A DNA stretch of 64,000 nucleotides from the NCBI GenBank assembly GCA_030035585.1, contig CM057480.1, positions 2,401,001 to 2,465,000 on the forward strand, in the 5' to 3' direction. The stretch's first letter is position 1, and the number at the start of each line of letters is the position of its first letter. The notes under the pieces are model-generated. The model saw only the letters and a list, made by a program, of their open reading frames with translations. It was not told the origin of the DNA and ran no database searches. The stretch comes from Dugong dugon. Its lineage: Eukaryota > Chordata > Mammalia > Sirenia > Dugongidae. Position numbers and translations under genes: made by a program. This document shows, piece after piece, positions 32,628-43,990 of the stretch.

Positions 32628-33335
32628 TGGTTTTAAAATATGTCCACAAATTATTTGACACTCCTCCTTTAAAAAAAAAAACAAAACCAAACCAAATCCG
32701 CTGCCAGCAAGTCAATCCTGACCCATAGCAACCCTACAGGACAGAGCAGAACTGCCCCATAGAGTTTCCAAGGAGCACCTGGCGGATTCGAACTGCTGAC
32801 CTTTTGGTGAGCAGCAATAGCTCTTAACCACTACACCACCAGCGTTTCCCTCCTTTCAAAAGGTGAGGCTAATTCCCCTCCCCTTGAATGTGGCTCTGAC
32901 TTAGTCACTTCCAAAGAACAGAATAGGGCAGGAGCCATGTTGTGTGACTTCCGAGGCTAGGTTATAAAAAGGATAGTTTCTGACTAGCTCTGTTCTCTTG
33001 GACGGCTCACTCTGGGAGAAATCAGCCCCCATGCTGTGAGGACACTCAGTCAACCTGTTGGAGAGGCCCACTTGGGAAAGAACTGAGGCCTCCTGCCAGC
33101 AACCACACCAACTTGCCAGGAAGTGAGTAGGCCACTTTGGAAGCAGACACCCTCTCCCCAGTCAAACCTTTAGTCAACTGCAGTCCCTGCCAATCTCTTG
33201 ACTGTAATCTCATGAGATCCTGAGCCAGAACCTCCCCCAATTTCCTGACCCACTGTGAGAGATAATAAATGTTGATTGCTGCATTAAGCCACTAAGTTCT
33301 GAGGTAATTTATCACACAACAGAGAATGAATACAG
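32628..33335 (+). mobile_element. LTR-like element (MaLR/ERVL-related, tentative), interrupted
   Basis: After the inserted SINE the element reads 'cccctccccttgaatgtggc', 'gacttccgaggctaggtta', 'ctgtgaggacactcagtcaa' and ends 'agataataaatgttgattgc' with 'aagccactaagttctgagg', the typical end of mammalian MLT-like LTRs. Family not asserted. Confidence 0.5.
32671..32849 (-). mobile_element. AfroSINE (deletion subfamily) nested in LTR-like element, minus
   Basis: It has an A-rich start, 'ccgctgccagcaagtcaatc' and the head end 'taaccactacaccaccagc'. It is flanked by ctcctttaaaa and ctcctttcaaaa, a near-perfect duplication. Confidence 0.92.
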
Positions 33336-33470
33336 TAGGCATTGTTAGGGCTACTATCCAGGTGAGGAAGCAGAGGCCCAAAGTCAGACAGTGGGGACAG
33401 GGGACTGAATGGTGGACTGCCCCCTCCAACTCCAAGGCCAGAGTCTTATCCTTCATGCCTCTTCAGGCAG
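33336..33470 (+). mobile_element. MIR SINE 3' fragment
   Basis: 'aggtgaggaagcagaggccc' and 'caactccaaggccagagtct' match the MIR 3' segment. Confidence 0.55.
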
Positions 33471-33512
33471 CCTGGAGAGTCACCAAACCTTTCTTGTATT
33501 TTGACCATGAGT

Positions 33513-33637
33513 AGGGTGACCATGTACCCATTGGCCTGGGACAGTCCAAGTTTATGCCTGGTGTCCTGGGGTAATTATGAATAATGCCCTTTCAGTTCCC
33601 AAAGTGTCCCAGTTTGATAGATTACGTGGTCATCCCT
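33513..33637 (+). mobile_element. Small TIR element (putative non-autonomous DNA transposon)
   Basis: The 125-bp segment starts 'agggtgaccatgtaccc' and ends 'gtggtcatccct'. Its termini are inverted copies of each other with few mismatches. Inner parts 'gggacagtcc' and 'gtgtcccagt' also pair. The layout fits a miniature TIR element. Family not asserted. Confidence 0.5.
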
Positions 33638-33879
33638 GAAGCCAGGAATCCCCCTCAAACACTTGAGTCCTCAGAGTTCCTCTTAGAGGACTCCCTGAGG
33701 CCAGAACGATTCTGTTCAGAGTCCAGGTGAGAGGCTTGCTGGGCCAGGATCATGATGCCTTCTCACACCGACCACACTTATGAGCGTATCCTCCTACGTT
33801 CTCTCTCATTGTTCTCTTTTTTTGGGGAGGGGGGGTACGATATTTGTTTTCTTGACAGGACTGTCATTTGCCTGATGTC

Positions 33880-34080
33880 AAAGACCAGGCTCTGACCCTA
33901 ACTGGGAAGCAAGGTGGCAGAGAGGGAAGGTGTGTCATCAGACAGACAGGGGTTCCAACCCCTCCAACAGCTTTGTGACTTGGAGCAAAGCACAACTGTT
34001 CCAAGCTGGGATTTCACTTCTGTACAGTAGAGACCGTCATTTCAACTCCGCAAGAGTTAACAGGCGCATTTCCTGAGAGG
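33880..34080 (+). mobile_element. MIR SINE (tentative)
   Basis: 'gacagacaggggttccaacc' and 'agctttgtgacttggagcaa' with 'tctgtacagtagagaccgtc' follow MIR core order. Confidence 0.5.
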
Positions 34081-34334
34081 ATGACGTCACTTTGCCTAAC
34101 ACAGCTCCTGCCATGTAGGAGGCGTGCTCCTTCCTCCCCAGCACAGTCCTGTGTCCAATATTTGTGAAAATAAACCCAGAATAGTAAGCAGAACACTGTA
34201 CTTAATTTTCTCTATAATAAGAATGAAGCAGATGGAATCTTCTCTTTCCTGTGTCAGAATGGAAGTTTCATCCAGAGACTATTCCTTGTAGATACTGAAT
34301 TCATGCTCTCTACCTCAGACTTTCCAAAACCTAT

Positions 34335-34921
34335 TGTTATGGATGAAATGGTGTCCCCCTAAAATATGTGTTGTAAATTCTAACCCCTAAACCTGTGGTG
34401 GAACCCTCGTAGCACAACGGTTAAGGGCTCAGCTACTAACCAAAAGGTCGGCAGTTCAAATCCACCAGCTGCTCCTTGGATACGCTATGCGGCAGTTCTA
34501 CAATGTCCCATAGCGTCGCTATGAGTTGGAATCCACTGAAGAGCAACAAGTTTGTCTTGGGTTTTTTTTGCATACCTGTGGTTATAGTCCCATTTGGGAA
34601 TGGGCTTTCCTTGTTATGTTAATGAGGCAGTTTTATGTCGGGTATGTCTTGAGTCAATCTCTTCTGAGATACAAAAGGAGCAGAAGAAGCAGAGATGGAG
34701 GAAGACAGACGCCATGCCACATGAAGATCACCAAGAAGCCAAAAGGCAGAAATGAGACAAGAACCTTCCCCCAGAGCCGACAGAGAGAGAAAACCTTCCT
34801 AGGGAGCCGGCACCTTGAATTCGGACTTACAGCCCCCTAAACTGTGAGAAACTACCTTTCTGTTTGTTAAAGTCACCCGCTCATGGTGTTTCTGTTACAG
34901 CAGCACTAGATAACCGTCTCA
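34335..34921 (+). mobile_element. Solo LTR, MaLR-type, interrupted by AfroSINE
   Basis: It starts 'tgttatggatgaaatggtgt', resumes after the SINE with 'cttgttatgttaatgaggca', and ends 'cagcactagataaccgtctc'. Same family as 9329, 11445 and 50942. A clear flanking target duplication is no longer visible. Confidence 0.75.
34400..34573 (+). mobile_element. AfroSINE (deletion subfamily) nested in LTR
   Basis: 'accctcgtagcacaacggtt' to 'tgaagagcaacaagtttgtc'. It is flanked by acctgtggt at 34391-34399 and 34574-34582, a perfect 9-bp duplication. Confidence 0.93.
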
Positions 34922-34978
34922 GGCGTGCTCCACTCCTCCCATGTAAGGTTCTCAAACGAAGGATGAATAGGGAAGATG

Positions 34979-35140
34979 AAGGAGCCCTGCTGGCGCAGTG
35001 GTTAAGAGCTCAGGCTGCTCACCAAAAGGTCAGCAGTTTGAATCCACCAGCCGCTCCTTGGAAACCCTATGGGGCAGTTCTACTCTGTCCTATAGGGTTG
35101 CTATGAGTCAGAATTGACTCGACGGCAATGGGTTAGTGAG
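34979..35140 (+). mobile_element. AfroSINE (deletion subfamily)
   Basis: 'ggagccctgctggcgcagtg' to 'gactcgacggcaatgggtta', with few differences from the local consensus. Flanks gaagatga and gaggatga suggest a short duplication. Confidence 0.92.
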
Positions 35141-35659
35141 GATGATGTCCCCAGTACAAGCAGGCTGAGGCCGTCATCTGAAAGGATGCATTTGTAAGTG
35201 AGAGCAGGCATTTGCCAAGTCCAGCTGACCGAAAGCCCAGCCATGCCCATCCACCCTTCTGCTAACCAGCTGAAAGGAAAGAGCTACCCCAAACACCGCC
35301 CCTCAGCTCCTGGCTCTCCCCGTCCATGAATTCTCCCATCGCCTATTTCAAAGGCACAGACTTGCTTCTCTGGCCCCATCTGGCCCCTTGTCTTCACGCC
35401 CGGGTAGAGGCTGTGAGAGAAAAAGTGGTGCTCAGAGACTGTTTCCAGGACGCAGCGTCTGCCTTGGGACACTTAAGAGAAGGCGTCTGTCTCCTGCACC
35501 CAGCTCAGCAGGCTGATGAACGAACCGGAGGGGCTGTTTATTACTTCACTGGGAGACAAACCTCTCCCCACAGCCAGAGCCACATGCCAGGCCGGCCCCT
35601 GACCAGAGCTGACGGTGAGCATCATATCAGGACGGGAAGAATTAGACAGAAATAATGCC

Positions 35660-35910
35660 TTTGATGCCTCAGGCATGGTCCTTGGTGCTTTATGCGAACA
35701 TCTAATCTAATCAGCGCAACAAACCTGTGAGGTCGATAATATGATTAGTTCAGTCTTACAGGTAAGAAAGAGGAGGCCAGGGTAGCGGTATCATTGAAGT
35801 TACCCGAAGTCCAGTGGGCAGTGCGCAGCGGTGGGAATGGGGGCCAATTTAAAGCTAGGAAGTGCTAGAGTCCCCTGCTCTTAACCACTTTATCGTGCTG
35901 CTTTGCAGAT
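35660..35910 (+). mobile_element. MIR SINE
   Basis: 'atgcctcaggcatggtcctt', 'ggtgctttatgcgaacatct' and 'ctcttaaccactttatcgtg' fit an extended MIR. Confidence 0.6.
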
Positions 35911-36075
35911 AAATTAACTATCAAGTGGCGTCATGCCACAGTGGTCTGGCAGAGCCATCTGCATAACAACGGGGTATCAGCACAGGTAGTGGTGAAGAGT
36001 GTGGAGATGGGACCAAACCTGGACTCCACCACATATGGAACCTGTAAGACCTAAATGCCCTCACACGTGACATGA

Positions 36076-36908
36076 AGTTGTTGTTAGGTGCCGTCGAGTT
36101 GGTTCCGACTCACAGCCACCCTATGGACGACAGAACGAAACCCTGCCCGGTCCTGCGCCATCCTCACAGTCGGTGTTATGCTTGAGCCCACGGTTGCAGC
36201 CACTGTGTCCGTCCATCTCGTTGAGGGTCTTCCTCTTTTTTTGCTGACCCTCTACTTTACCAAGCATGATGTCCTTCTCCAGGGACTGGTCCCTCCTGAT
36301 AACATGCTCAAAGTATGTGAGATGAAGTCTCGTCATCCTCGTTTCTAAGTAGAATTCTGACCGTACTTCTTCCAAGATAGACTTGTCTGTTCTTCTGGCA
36401 GTATACATGGTATATTCAATATTCTTCGCCAATACCCCAATTCAAAGGTGTCAATTCCTTTTCAGACTTCCTCATTCATTTTCCAGCTTTTCATGTATAT
36501 GAGGCGATTGAAAATACCATGGCTTGGGTCAGACACACCTTAGTCCTCAAAGAGACATCTTTGCCTTTGAACACTTTAAAGAGGTCTTTCATGGCAGATT
36601 TGCCCAATGCAATACATTGTTTGATTTCTTGACTGCTGCTTCCATGGGCATTGACTGTGGATCCAAGTAAGAGGGAATCCTTGACAACTTCAATAATATC
36701 TTCATTTATCATGATGTTGCTTATTGGTCCAGTTGTGTGGATTTTTGTTTTCTTTATGTTGTATACAGTATACAGCCATACTGAAGGCTGTAGTCTTTGA
36801 GCTTCATCAGTAAGTGCTTCAAGTCCTTTTCACTTTCAGCAAGCAAGGTTGTGCCATCTGCATATCGCAGGCTGTTAGTGAGTCTTCCTCCAATTCTGAT
36901 GCTGTGTT
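36076..36908 (-). mobile_element. RTE-type LINE 3' end, minus, catalytic motif mutated
   Basis: It starts at the (gtt)n end and extends into the reverse-transcriptase region. Near 36853-36864 the minus strand reads YADG instead of the catalytic YADD, so the copy is dead at the active site. Several frameshifts and stops occur. Confidence 0.85.
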
Positions 36909-36931
36909 TGGATTAAAATGAGGTTAATACA

Positions 36932-37285
36932 GGGTTTCTCAACCTTGACACTACTGACATTCTGGGCCAGATACTTTTTTGTTGTGGGGACTGTTCTGTG
37001 TATTGTAGGGTGTTTAGCAGAATCTCTGGCCTCTATCTCCAAAAAAAAACCTATTGCCACCGAGTCGATTCTAACCCATAGTGATCCTATAAGACAGAGT
37101 AGAACTGTTCCATATGGTTTACAAGGAGCAGCCGGTGGATTTGAACTACCAACCTTTGAGTAAGCAGCCTACCTCCTAGATGCCAGTATTACCCCTTCTT
37201 CCCAAGGTGTGACAACTAAAAATGTCTCCAGAAATTGTCAAATGTCCCCTGGGGAGTAACATCGGCCCTGGCCGAGAACCACTTG
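36932..37285 (+). mobile_element. MER20-type hAT-Charlie DNA transposon, interrupted
   Basis: 'agggtttctcaaccttgaca', 'ttgttgtggggactgttctg', then after the SINE 'aaatgtctccagaaattgtc' and 'ggccgagaaccact' are diagnostic for MER20. Confidence 0.88.
37039..37180 (-). mobile_element. AfroSINE nested in MER20, minus
   Basis: An A9 run and 'ctattgccaccgagtcgatt' open the reversed tail. The copy ends in the head at 'gagtaagcagcc'. The MER20 flanks cctctatctcc and cctacctcc look like a diverged duplication. Confidence 0.88.
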
Positions 37286-37312
37286 GATAATCATACCTAC
37301 CCCAACCTCTAG

Positions 37313-37805
37313 GTTAGGGTAGATGGTTTGCAAAAATGGCCACCATTCTCCATCCCTCCCTGGATGCAACTGCTTTTGCGGTTTGGCTTTCCAGCTCCTC
37401 CCATCACAGAGGTGAACTTTATTTCTCCCCTTCGAATCTGCGCAGGATTCATGACTTGCTTTGACCAATAGAACGCAGCAGTGGTGATTCGGTGCCTGCT
37501 CCAAGCTTAGCCCTCGAGAGGCCTTGTAACTTCTACTCACTCTGTTGGAATTCTGTCAAGACCACGTGAGCCTGGGCTAGCCTGCTGAAGGATGAGAGCC
37601 ACACAGCTCATCACTCTCGCTGCCTCCAGACATCAGCTGGGTCCCGGCTGACTGCCAGCTAACCACAGACGCATAAGTGAGGTCAACTGAGATCAGCCAA
37701 GCCTGGCCCGGACCCAAAAGGCGGCTAACACCGAGTCCTGAGCAATGTTCAATGGTTACTGTATTAAGCTCCTAAACTTTGGGGTGGTTCGTTACACTAA
37801 CGGAT
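37313..37805 (+). mobile_element. LTR-like element (tentative)
   Basis: 'ttgctttgaccaatagaacg', 'ctgggctagcctgctgaagg' and the end 'tattaagctcctaaactttg' plus 'ggtggttcgttacac' match the ends and interior of MLT-like mammalian LTRs in weak form. Confidence 0.4.
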
Positions 37806-39194
37806 ACAGAGGTACCGTGAAGAGTAAATGAGAGCACCTGAGAACTACCTAGGCCCCACCTGGCCCATAGGAAGCACCATGATGACGTGATCACCCTCCT
37901 CCCACCCCACACCCCCTAGAGCCTGTGCTAGCCGAGAGCAGAGGGCTTCCTGCTTGTCCACACTTCACTTTCCAAGACGTGAAGATCAACTCTTCCTTCT
38001 TGGTTAAAGCCCCAAGGAGAGGCAGAACCGATATCCATAGGGGAAAACATTATTAAAGAGAAAGAGAACAGAGACAAGAATTACAGTAGAATGGATTTTA
38101 CAAGGCTTTCAGTGTGAGATCATATTATTGAGTCTGTCCACTTGTGAGAAGGGAAAGAGGCGGAGATGTGGAATGTGCTCACGAAGCCCTGACATGACCT
38201 CATTTTGCTTTGTACGCAGGTCCCCTGGGGGCTGAGGAATGAACTTCTGAACGTAGAAAAACATACCAGCTCAGAAGATGTATGGCAAAAAGTGGCCATC
38301 AATTTTATTTACTGTCCCCAAACCTTCAAAGCACCCGGGGGTACTGCAAATAAAAAGAAACATAAGAGGAATACAAACATAATAAAAACAAGGGAGGTGT
38401 TCCATAAACTCCTTCAAAGAAGGTGTTTTTCCTTGCCGGCTGAAGGGATCTCTAGGATCCCACATAAACAGAAAACAACTTACTTGAAAGTTGTTCCTTA
38501 ACAAAATATTTGCAGATCACTGAAGCACATTTAATTTTATATTCGAATTGCATTGACCTCCGCTAAAATTCTTCAACATTTTCAGCATTAACCCTTGCAT
38601 AAACAGAAGGACTTTGGGAATAAAGTCAATCAACACTTTCACCATTTTGCCAAGTCTGGATTTTATTTGTTTAGCTCAAAATAAGGTTTCTTACGCAACA
38701 GAGCTTAAAGGTCACGGATTTTCAGATATTTCCACATTGAAAATTTTTCTTAATTTATATTCAGTGTCAAGAACCGTGTATTCCATTTTTCCACCTGAAA
38801 ACAATACTTCTCAATACAGGCAAACTGGGAAAAATAAAAAAAGTAGAACGTGAACAAGATGCAATCAGCCCAACACCTGTGCAATGAACACCGCAGACAT
38901 TTTATTTCCTCTGCTGAGTGAAAATTAAACTAAGGCCTTAGCTTTGATGGAAGGGGTCTAAGAGACACTTAGCTGGCAAATATTTGTCCTGGTGGCTGAG
39001 TGGAGCTGCCTTCAGGGTTTTACTTGCTAACTGGGTGGCGGCCGGGTGGGAGCAGAAGCTCTGGGAGCAGGCGGGGTCACTGCGCTGCTATCTGAACCCA
39101 AATAACTGACCTTGGCTCTCCGGGGGACTTGGGCACGTCCCTTCTCAGCCCCTCTTTCCTCAGTTGAAAAATGAGGGGCCTGGGTTTGCTGGTA

Positions 39195-39402
39195 GAGGAG
39201 CTCTGGTGGTGCAGTGCTTAAACGCTCAGCTGCTAACCGAAAGGTCAGTGGTTGGAATACACAAGTCACTCGGCGGGAGAAAGATGTGGTGGTCTGCTTC
39301 CACAAAGATTACAGCCTTGGAAACCCTATGGGGCAGTTCTACTCTGTCCTATGGGGTTGCTGTGAGTCGGAATCGACTCGACGAACATGGGTTTGGGTTC
39401 TC
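39195..39402 (+). mobile_element. AfroSINE, long form
   Basis: The copy retains 'gggagaaagatgtggtggtc' and 'cacaaagattacagccttgg' and ends 'cgactcgacgaacatgggtt'. Confidence 0.92.
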
Positions 39403-39765
39403 TGGTGGCCCTAAAATTATACCATTCCAAGTGACAAAGTTCACGCTTCTATGCCCATTTTCCCCCCAAATTAGGATTTCATTAATATTATTTAAAACGA
39501 ATTATTATGCTTACATAGAATGTATAAAATGAAATACTACAGAGCAAGATTTACCGGGCCACAACCACCGAGACAGTGAGCCTTCTCTCTAGTTTCTATA
39601 CGCTACCTAGAGCTGTACTACGCAGAGTGTGGCCCGCGGACTGCAGGTCGTTGGTGAACTGTTACTACCTGGGACAAGGGCAAAAGGGAAAGGTAGTGAT
39701 CTGATAGGGTAATTTATGTCTGTTGAACAGAACAATAAAAAACTTGGGTTTATATTTTGCACATT

Positions 39766-42080
39766 CTTTTTTTTTTGCCAGTTCAACTTTTTACAGGTGT
39801 ACAACTTATTGACAGCAATTACTATTATCGGCTGTGCGATACCCTTAATCAGTGGAATTTTTCCATCACCGTTAACTTCCCTTTTCCCTCTCCTTCCTGC
39901 TCTTGGTAACCACTAACCAACTTTGGTCTCTATACATTTGCCTTTTTTTGTCTTTTTATACAAGTGAGGTCAAACAATATTTGTTGTTTTGTGATTGGCT
40001 TATTTCGATCAGCATAATGTCTTCCAGCTCCATCCACACTCTAGCGTGTATCAAGGCTTCATTTCTCCTCCTGGCTGAGTACTATTCCATTGTATGTATG
40101 GACCACATTTTGTTTATCCATTCACCTGTTGATGGGCATTTAGGATGTTTTCACCTTTTGGCTATTGTGAACAGTGCTGCAATGAACATTGGTACACAAG
40201 TCTCTTTTTGAGTCTCTGTTTTCAAGTCTTTGGGGTATATACCTAGAAGTGGAACTGCTGGGTCATATGTTAGTTCTATTTTTAGTTTTCTGAGGAACTG
40301 CCACATTGTTCTCTGCAACAGCCGTACCATTTTACATTCCTACCAGCAAAGAATAAGGCTTCCAATTTCCTCACATCCTGGCCAACATTTGTTATTATTA
40401 TTTATCTTCGCTATCCTGTTGCTGTTGTTAGGTGCCATCGAGTGGGTTCCGACTCACAGCATCCCTATGTGTAACAGAACAAAACACTCCCTGGTCCTGC
40501 ACCATCCTCATAACTGTTGTTATGCTTGAGCCCCTTGTTGCAGCCACTGTGCCAATCCATCTCATTGACGGCCTCCCTCTTTTTCGCTGACCCTCTACCA
40601 AGCATGATGTCCTTCTCCAGGGACTGGTCCCTTCTGATAACATGTCCAAAGTATGTGAGACGAAGTCTTGCCATCCTTGCTTCTAAGGAGCATTCTGGCT
40701 GTACTTTTTCTAAGACAGATTTGTTCATTCTTTTGGCAGCCCATGGTATCTTCAATATTCTTCGTCAACACCATAATTCAAAGACGACAATTCTTCTTCA
40801 GTCTTCCTGATTCAATGTCCAGCTTTCACACGCATATGAGGCGATTGAAAACACCATGGCTGGGGTCAGGTGCACCTTAGTCTTCACAGTGACATCTTCG
40901 CTTTTCAACACTTTAACAGCAGATTTGTCCAATGCAATGCGTCTTTTGATTTCTTGACTGCTGCTTCCATGGGTGTTGACTGTGGATCCAAGTAAAATGA
41001 AACCCTTGATGACTTCAATCTTTTCTCTGTTTATCATAATGTTGCTTATTAGTCCAGTTGTGGGAGCTTTTGTTTTATGTTGTACCCAGTACACAGCCAT
41101 ACTGAAGGCTGTGGTCTTTGACCATCACCAGTAAGTGCTTCGAGTCCTCTTCACTTTCAGCAAGCAAGGTTGTGTCATCTGCATATCACAGGTTGTTAAT
41201 GAGTCTTCCTCCCATCCTGATGCCATGTTCTTCTTCATATACTCCAGCTTCTAGGATTATTTGCTCAGCAGACTGAATAAATATGGTGGAAGGATACAAC
41301 CAAGACACACACCTTTCCTGACTTTAAACCATGCTATATCTCCTTGTTCTGTTCGAACAACTGCCTCTTGGTCTATGTACAGGTTCCTCATGAGCATAAT
41401 TAAGTATTCTGGAATTCCCACTCTTTGCAATGTTATCCATAATTTCTTATGATCCACATAGTCGAATGCCTTGGCATAGTCAATAGAACACAGGTGAACA
41501 TATTTCTGGTATTCTCTGCTTTCAGCCAGGATCCATTTGACATCAGCAGAGATATCCCTGGTTCCATGTCCTCTTCTGAATCCAGCTTGAATTTCTGGCA
41601 GTTCCTTGTCAATGTACTGCTGCAATCACTTTTGAATGATCTTCAGCAAAATTTTACCTGCATGTGGCATTAATGATACTGCTTGATAATTTCCACATTC
41701 GTTTGGATCACGTTTGGAACAGGCATAAATATGGATCTTTTCCAGTTGGTTGGCCAAGTAGCAAGTGGGAGTGAAATGGTATCTCATTGGGGTTTTGATT
41801 TGCATCTCTCTGTTGGCTAATGACGCTGAGCATCTTTTCATGTGTTTGGTGGCCATTTGAATGTCCTCTTTGCTGAAATGTCTATTCAAGTCTTTTGCCC
41901 ATTTTATGATTAGGTTATTTGTCTTTTTGCTGTTAAGTTGTCAAAGTTTTAGACACATTTTGGTTTTTAGATTCTTGTCAAATATATGGTCTCTGAAGAT
42001 ATTATCCCAGTTGGTAGCCTGTCTTTTTACTTTTTTTGTCAAGTCTTTGAGGAACAAAAATTTCTAATTTTTATGAGGCC
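39766..42080 (-). mobile_element. L1 LINE 3' region, minus, split by an RTE insertion
   Basis: The 3' part (39766-40417) reads in reverse 'ttatccattcacctgttgat', 'ctgcaatgaacattggtaca' and 'gaactgctgggtcatatg'. The 5' part (41764-42080) continues with 'agtgggagtgaaatggtatc' and 'aatatatggtctctgaag'. All are standard L1 3' sequence and the two parts join without loss. Confidence 0.88.
40418..41763 (-). mobile_element. RTE-type LINE, 1.35 kb, minus, nested in L1
   Basis: This is the longest RTE copy here. It covers the central reverse-transcriptase region: the frame 41257-41625 reads QAGFRRGHGTRDISADVKW and YAKAFDYVDHKKLW, typical RT palm motifs. The catalytic YADD (41174-41185) is preserved, but the codon before it has become a stop. 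It is 5'-truncated, with endonuclease and N-terminal RT missing. Confidence 0.9.
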
Positions 42081-42613
42081 CCACCCACTGTCTGTCTTTT
42101 TAAAATTTTTATTTTTATAATAATTCATTTGTATTTTATAAAAATGTGTGCCCATGATGGATTGTAAAGAGAAATAATCCACCCTTCATCACCAGTCGCT
42201 TGATAAGCCCCAATCTAGTGCTACTTAACTGTTACCTTTTCTCTGATTTCTGCCTTAGGTAGAGTCTTTAAAACTTTCTCCCTGAAGATGTTTCCGCGGT
42301 CTCCGCTGGTTGACAGAACCCTTGGGTGTCCAGGTCCTGAGTGGCTGCTGAGCCCTGCCCACAGCACAGCCAGTTTCACAAAGACCCCCGTCTGCCTTTC
42401 CCCATGCTCCACCCCACAGGCTTTGGAACTGAGAACCAAAACAAGCAAGTCAGAATACAGACCTCCATCGCCTTAGACCTCTGCCCCATCTCCTGCTTTC
42501 CCATGAATATAGAACTCTATGTGTGCAAAAGAAAATTTAGAAAATACAGAAAAACAAGAACAGAGTAAAAAAAAAAAAAAAAAACAACTCAAAATCCCAC
42601 CAACAGAATAACC

Positions 42614-42842
42614 AAAAAAAAAAAAAAAAAAAAAGAAACCCAAGCCCACTGCCATGGAGTTGATTCCAACTTATAACGACCCTCTAGGATAGAGCAGAAC
42701 TGCCCCATAGGGTTTCCAAGGCTATAAATCTTTACAGAAACAGACTGCCACATCTTTTTCCCTCAGAACAGCTGGTGGGTTTGAACCACTGACCATTCAG
42801 TTAGCAGCTGAGTGTTCTAACCACTGTGCAACCAGGGCTCCT
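42614..42842 (-). mobile_element. AfroSINE, long form, minus
   Basis: A run of about 20 A precedes 'cccactgccatggagttgat'. The internal segment 'aaatctttacagaaacagac' is retained. It ends 'ccactgtgcaaccagggctc'. Confidence 0.9.
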
Positions 42843-43144
42843 TCCACGAGAGACAGCACTGTTTGTTTGGGCCTATTTACCCACTATTTTTCTACAGAAA
42901 TGAGACCTGACGTGTCCTACTGTTTGATAACCTGCCCCTCCACCACACACACACTTAACAGTGGCCTGTGAATACCTTCCTAAGTCGAACTTTGTTTCCT
43001 AAAATTATGACCCACCCCTCCAAAAACAGGAGCATGGCTATTACGCAGCAAGCTCTTTTTCTTTCTCTTTATTTCTAAGTTGTTTTGATTGCTCCTCCTA
43101 GACCTTCAGCGCCAACCCAGAAGTCTCAAGATACTTTTATGAAC

Positions 43145-43390
43145 TGTTGTTGTTGCTGGCTGCTACAGGGTCATCCCCGACTCACAGCGGCCCCGTGAAC
43201 AATGAAACTAAACGCTACCTGGTCCTGCGCCATCACCATGATCGGTTGTGGGTCGGACGGTTGCGGTCCATGGTTTTCACTGGCTGATTTTTGGAAAGTA
43301 GATCACTGGGCCTTTCTTCCTAGTCCGTCTTAAGTCTGGAAGCTCCTCTGAAACCTGTTTAGCATCATAGCAACATGTACCCTCTGCTTA
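43145..43390 (-). mobile_element. SINE of tRNA-Gly body type with extended RTE tail, minus
   Basis: The first ~100 bp ('ctggtcctgcgccatcacc', 'actcacagcggccccgtg') match the RTE 3' end beyond the portion shared by other SINEs. The next part ('gggcctttcttcctagtccg', 'tagcatcatagcaacatgta') is the tRNA-Gly SINE body. The tRNA head is missing. Confidence 0.65.
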
Positions 43391-43499
43391 AAAGGTTACT
43401 GCTGTTTTCTACCTGTCCACTAGGTGCTTTTCTCACAAACCTAATAATTTTATACCAATATAACCAGTGGCTTATCACTTTCTGCAGAAGCACATGGTG

Positions 43500-43957
43500 A
43501 TGGTTAAGGTTGTAGGTCAACTTGGCTGGGCTAGGATTCTCAGTGATTTGGCGTTACCATGTAGTTTGGCAGCTACATAATGATGTAATTACCTCCATGA
43601 TGAGCTCTGCTATGAGTAGCCAATCAGTTGAAAGGAAGTTTCCTTGTGGGTGTGACCTGCATCCAATATATGTGGACTTTCTGGAAAAGCTTGTTGGCTT
43701 TTGTTCACTCTGGATCCTGCAGCTGGCTCTTGTTCATCTGATCTTCGGTTCTCAAGACTTGAGCTAGCAGCTTACCTGCCGATCTTGGGATTTGTCAGCC
43801 TCCACATCCTGTGAACCAGTGGCCTGCCATCTGACCTGCTGATCTTGGGTTCACCAGCCCCCACAGCTACTTGAGTCAAGAGAAGCCTCCAGCCTGACCC
43901 ACAGACTTGGGAACTTTCCACAATCACGTGAGCCATTTCCTTGATATAAATCAATCT
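43500..43957 (+). mobile_element. Unassigned LTR-like repeat (tentative)
   Basis: 'gtaggtcaacttggctgggc', 'agtagccaatcagttgaaag' and a near-repeated phrase 'gacctgctgatcttgggttc' / 'acctgccgatcttgggattt', ending at 'tgatataaatcaatct' before a microsatellite. It looks like an interspersed repeat, but I cannot name it. Confidence 0.35.
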
Positions 43958-43959
43958 CC

Positions 43960-43990
<31 letters not shown>
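43958..43990. repeat. (TC)n(TA)n microsatellite
   Basis: About nine TC units run directly into about seven TA units. Confidence 0.95.

Noticed and set aside
41257..41625. A functional reverse-transcriptase gene
   Set aside because: The copy is 5'-truncated, lacks the endonuclease and N-terminal RT region, and has a stop directly before YADD.
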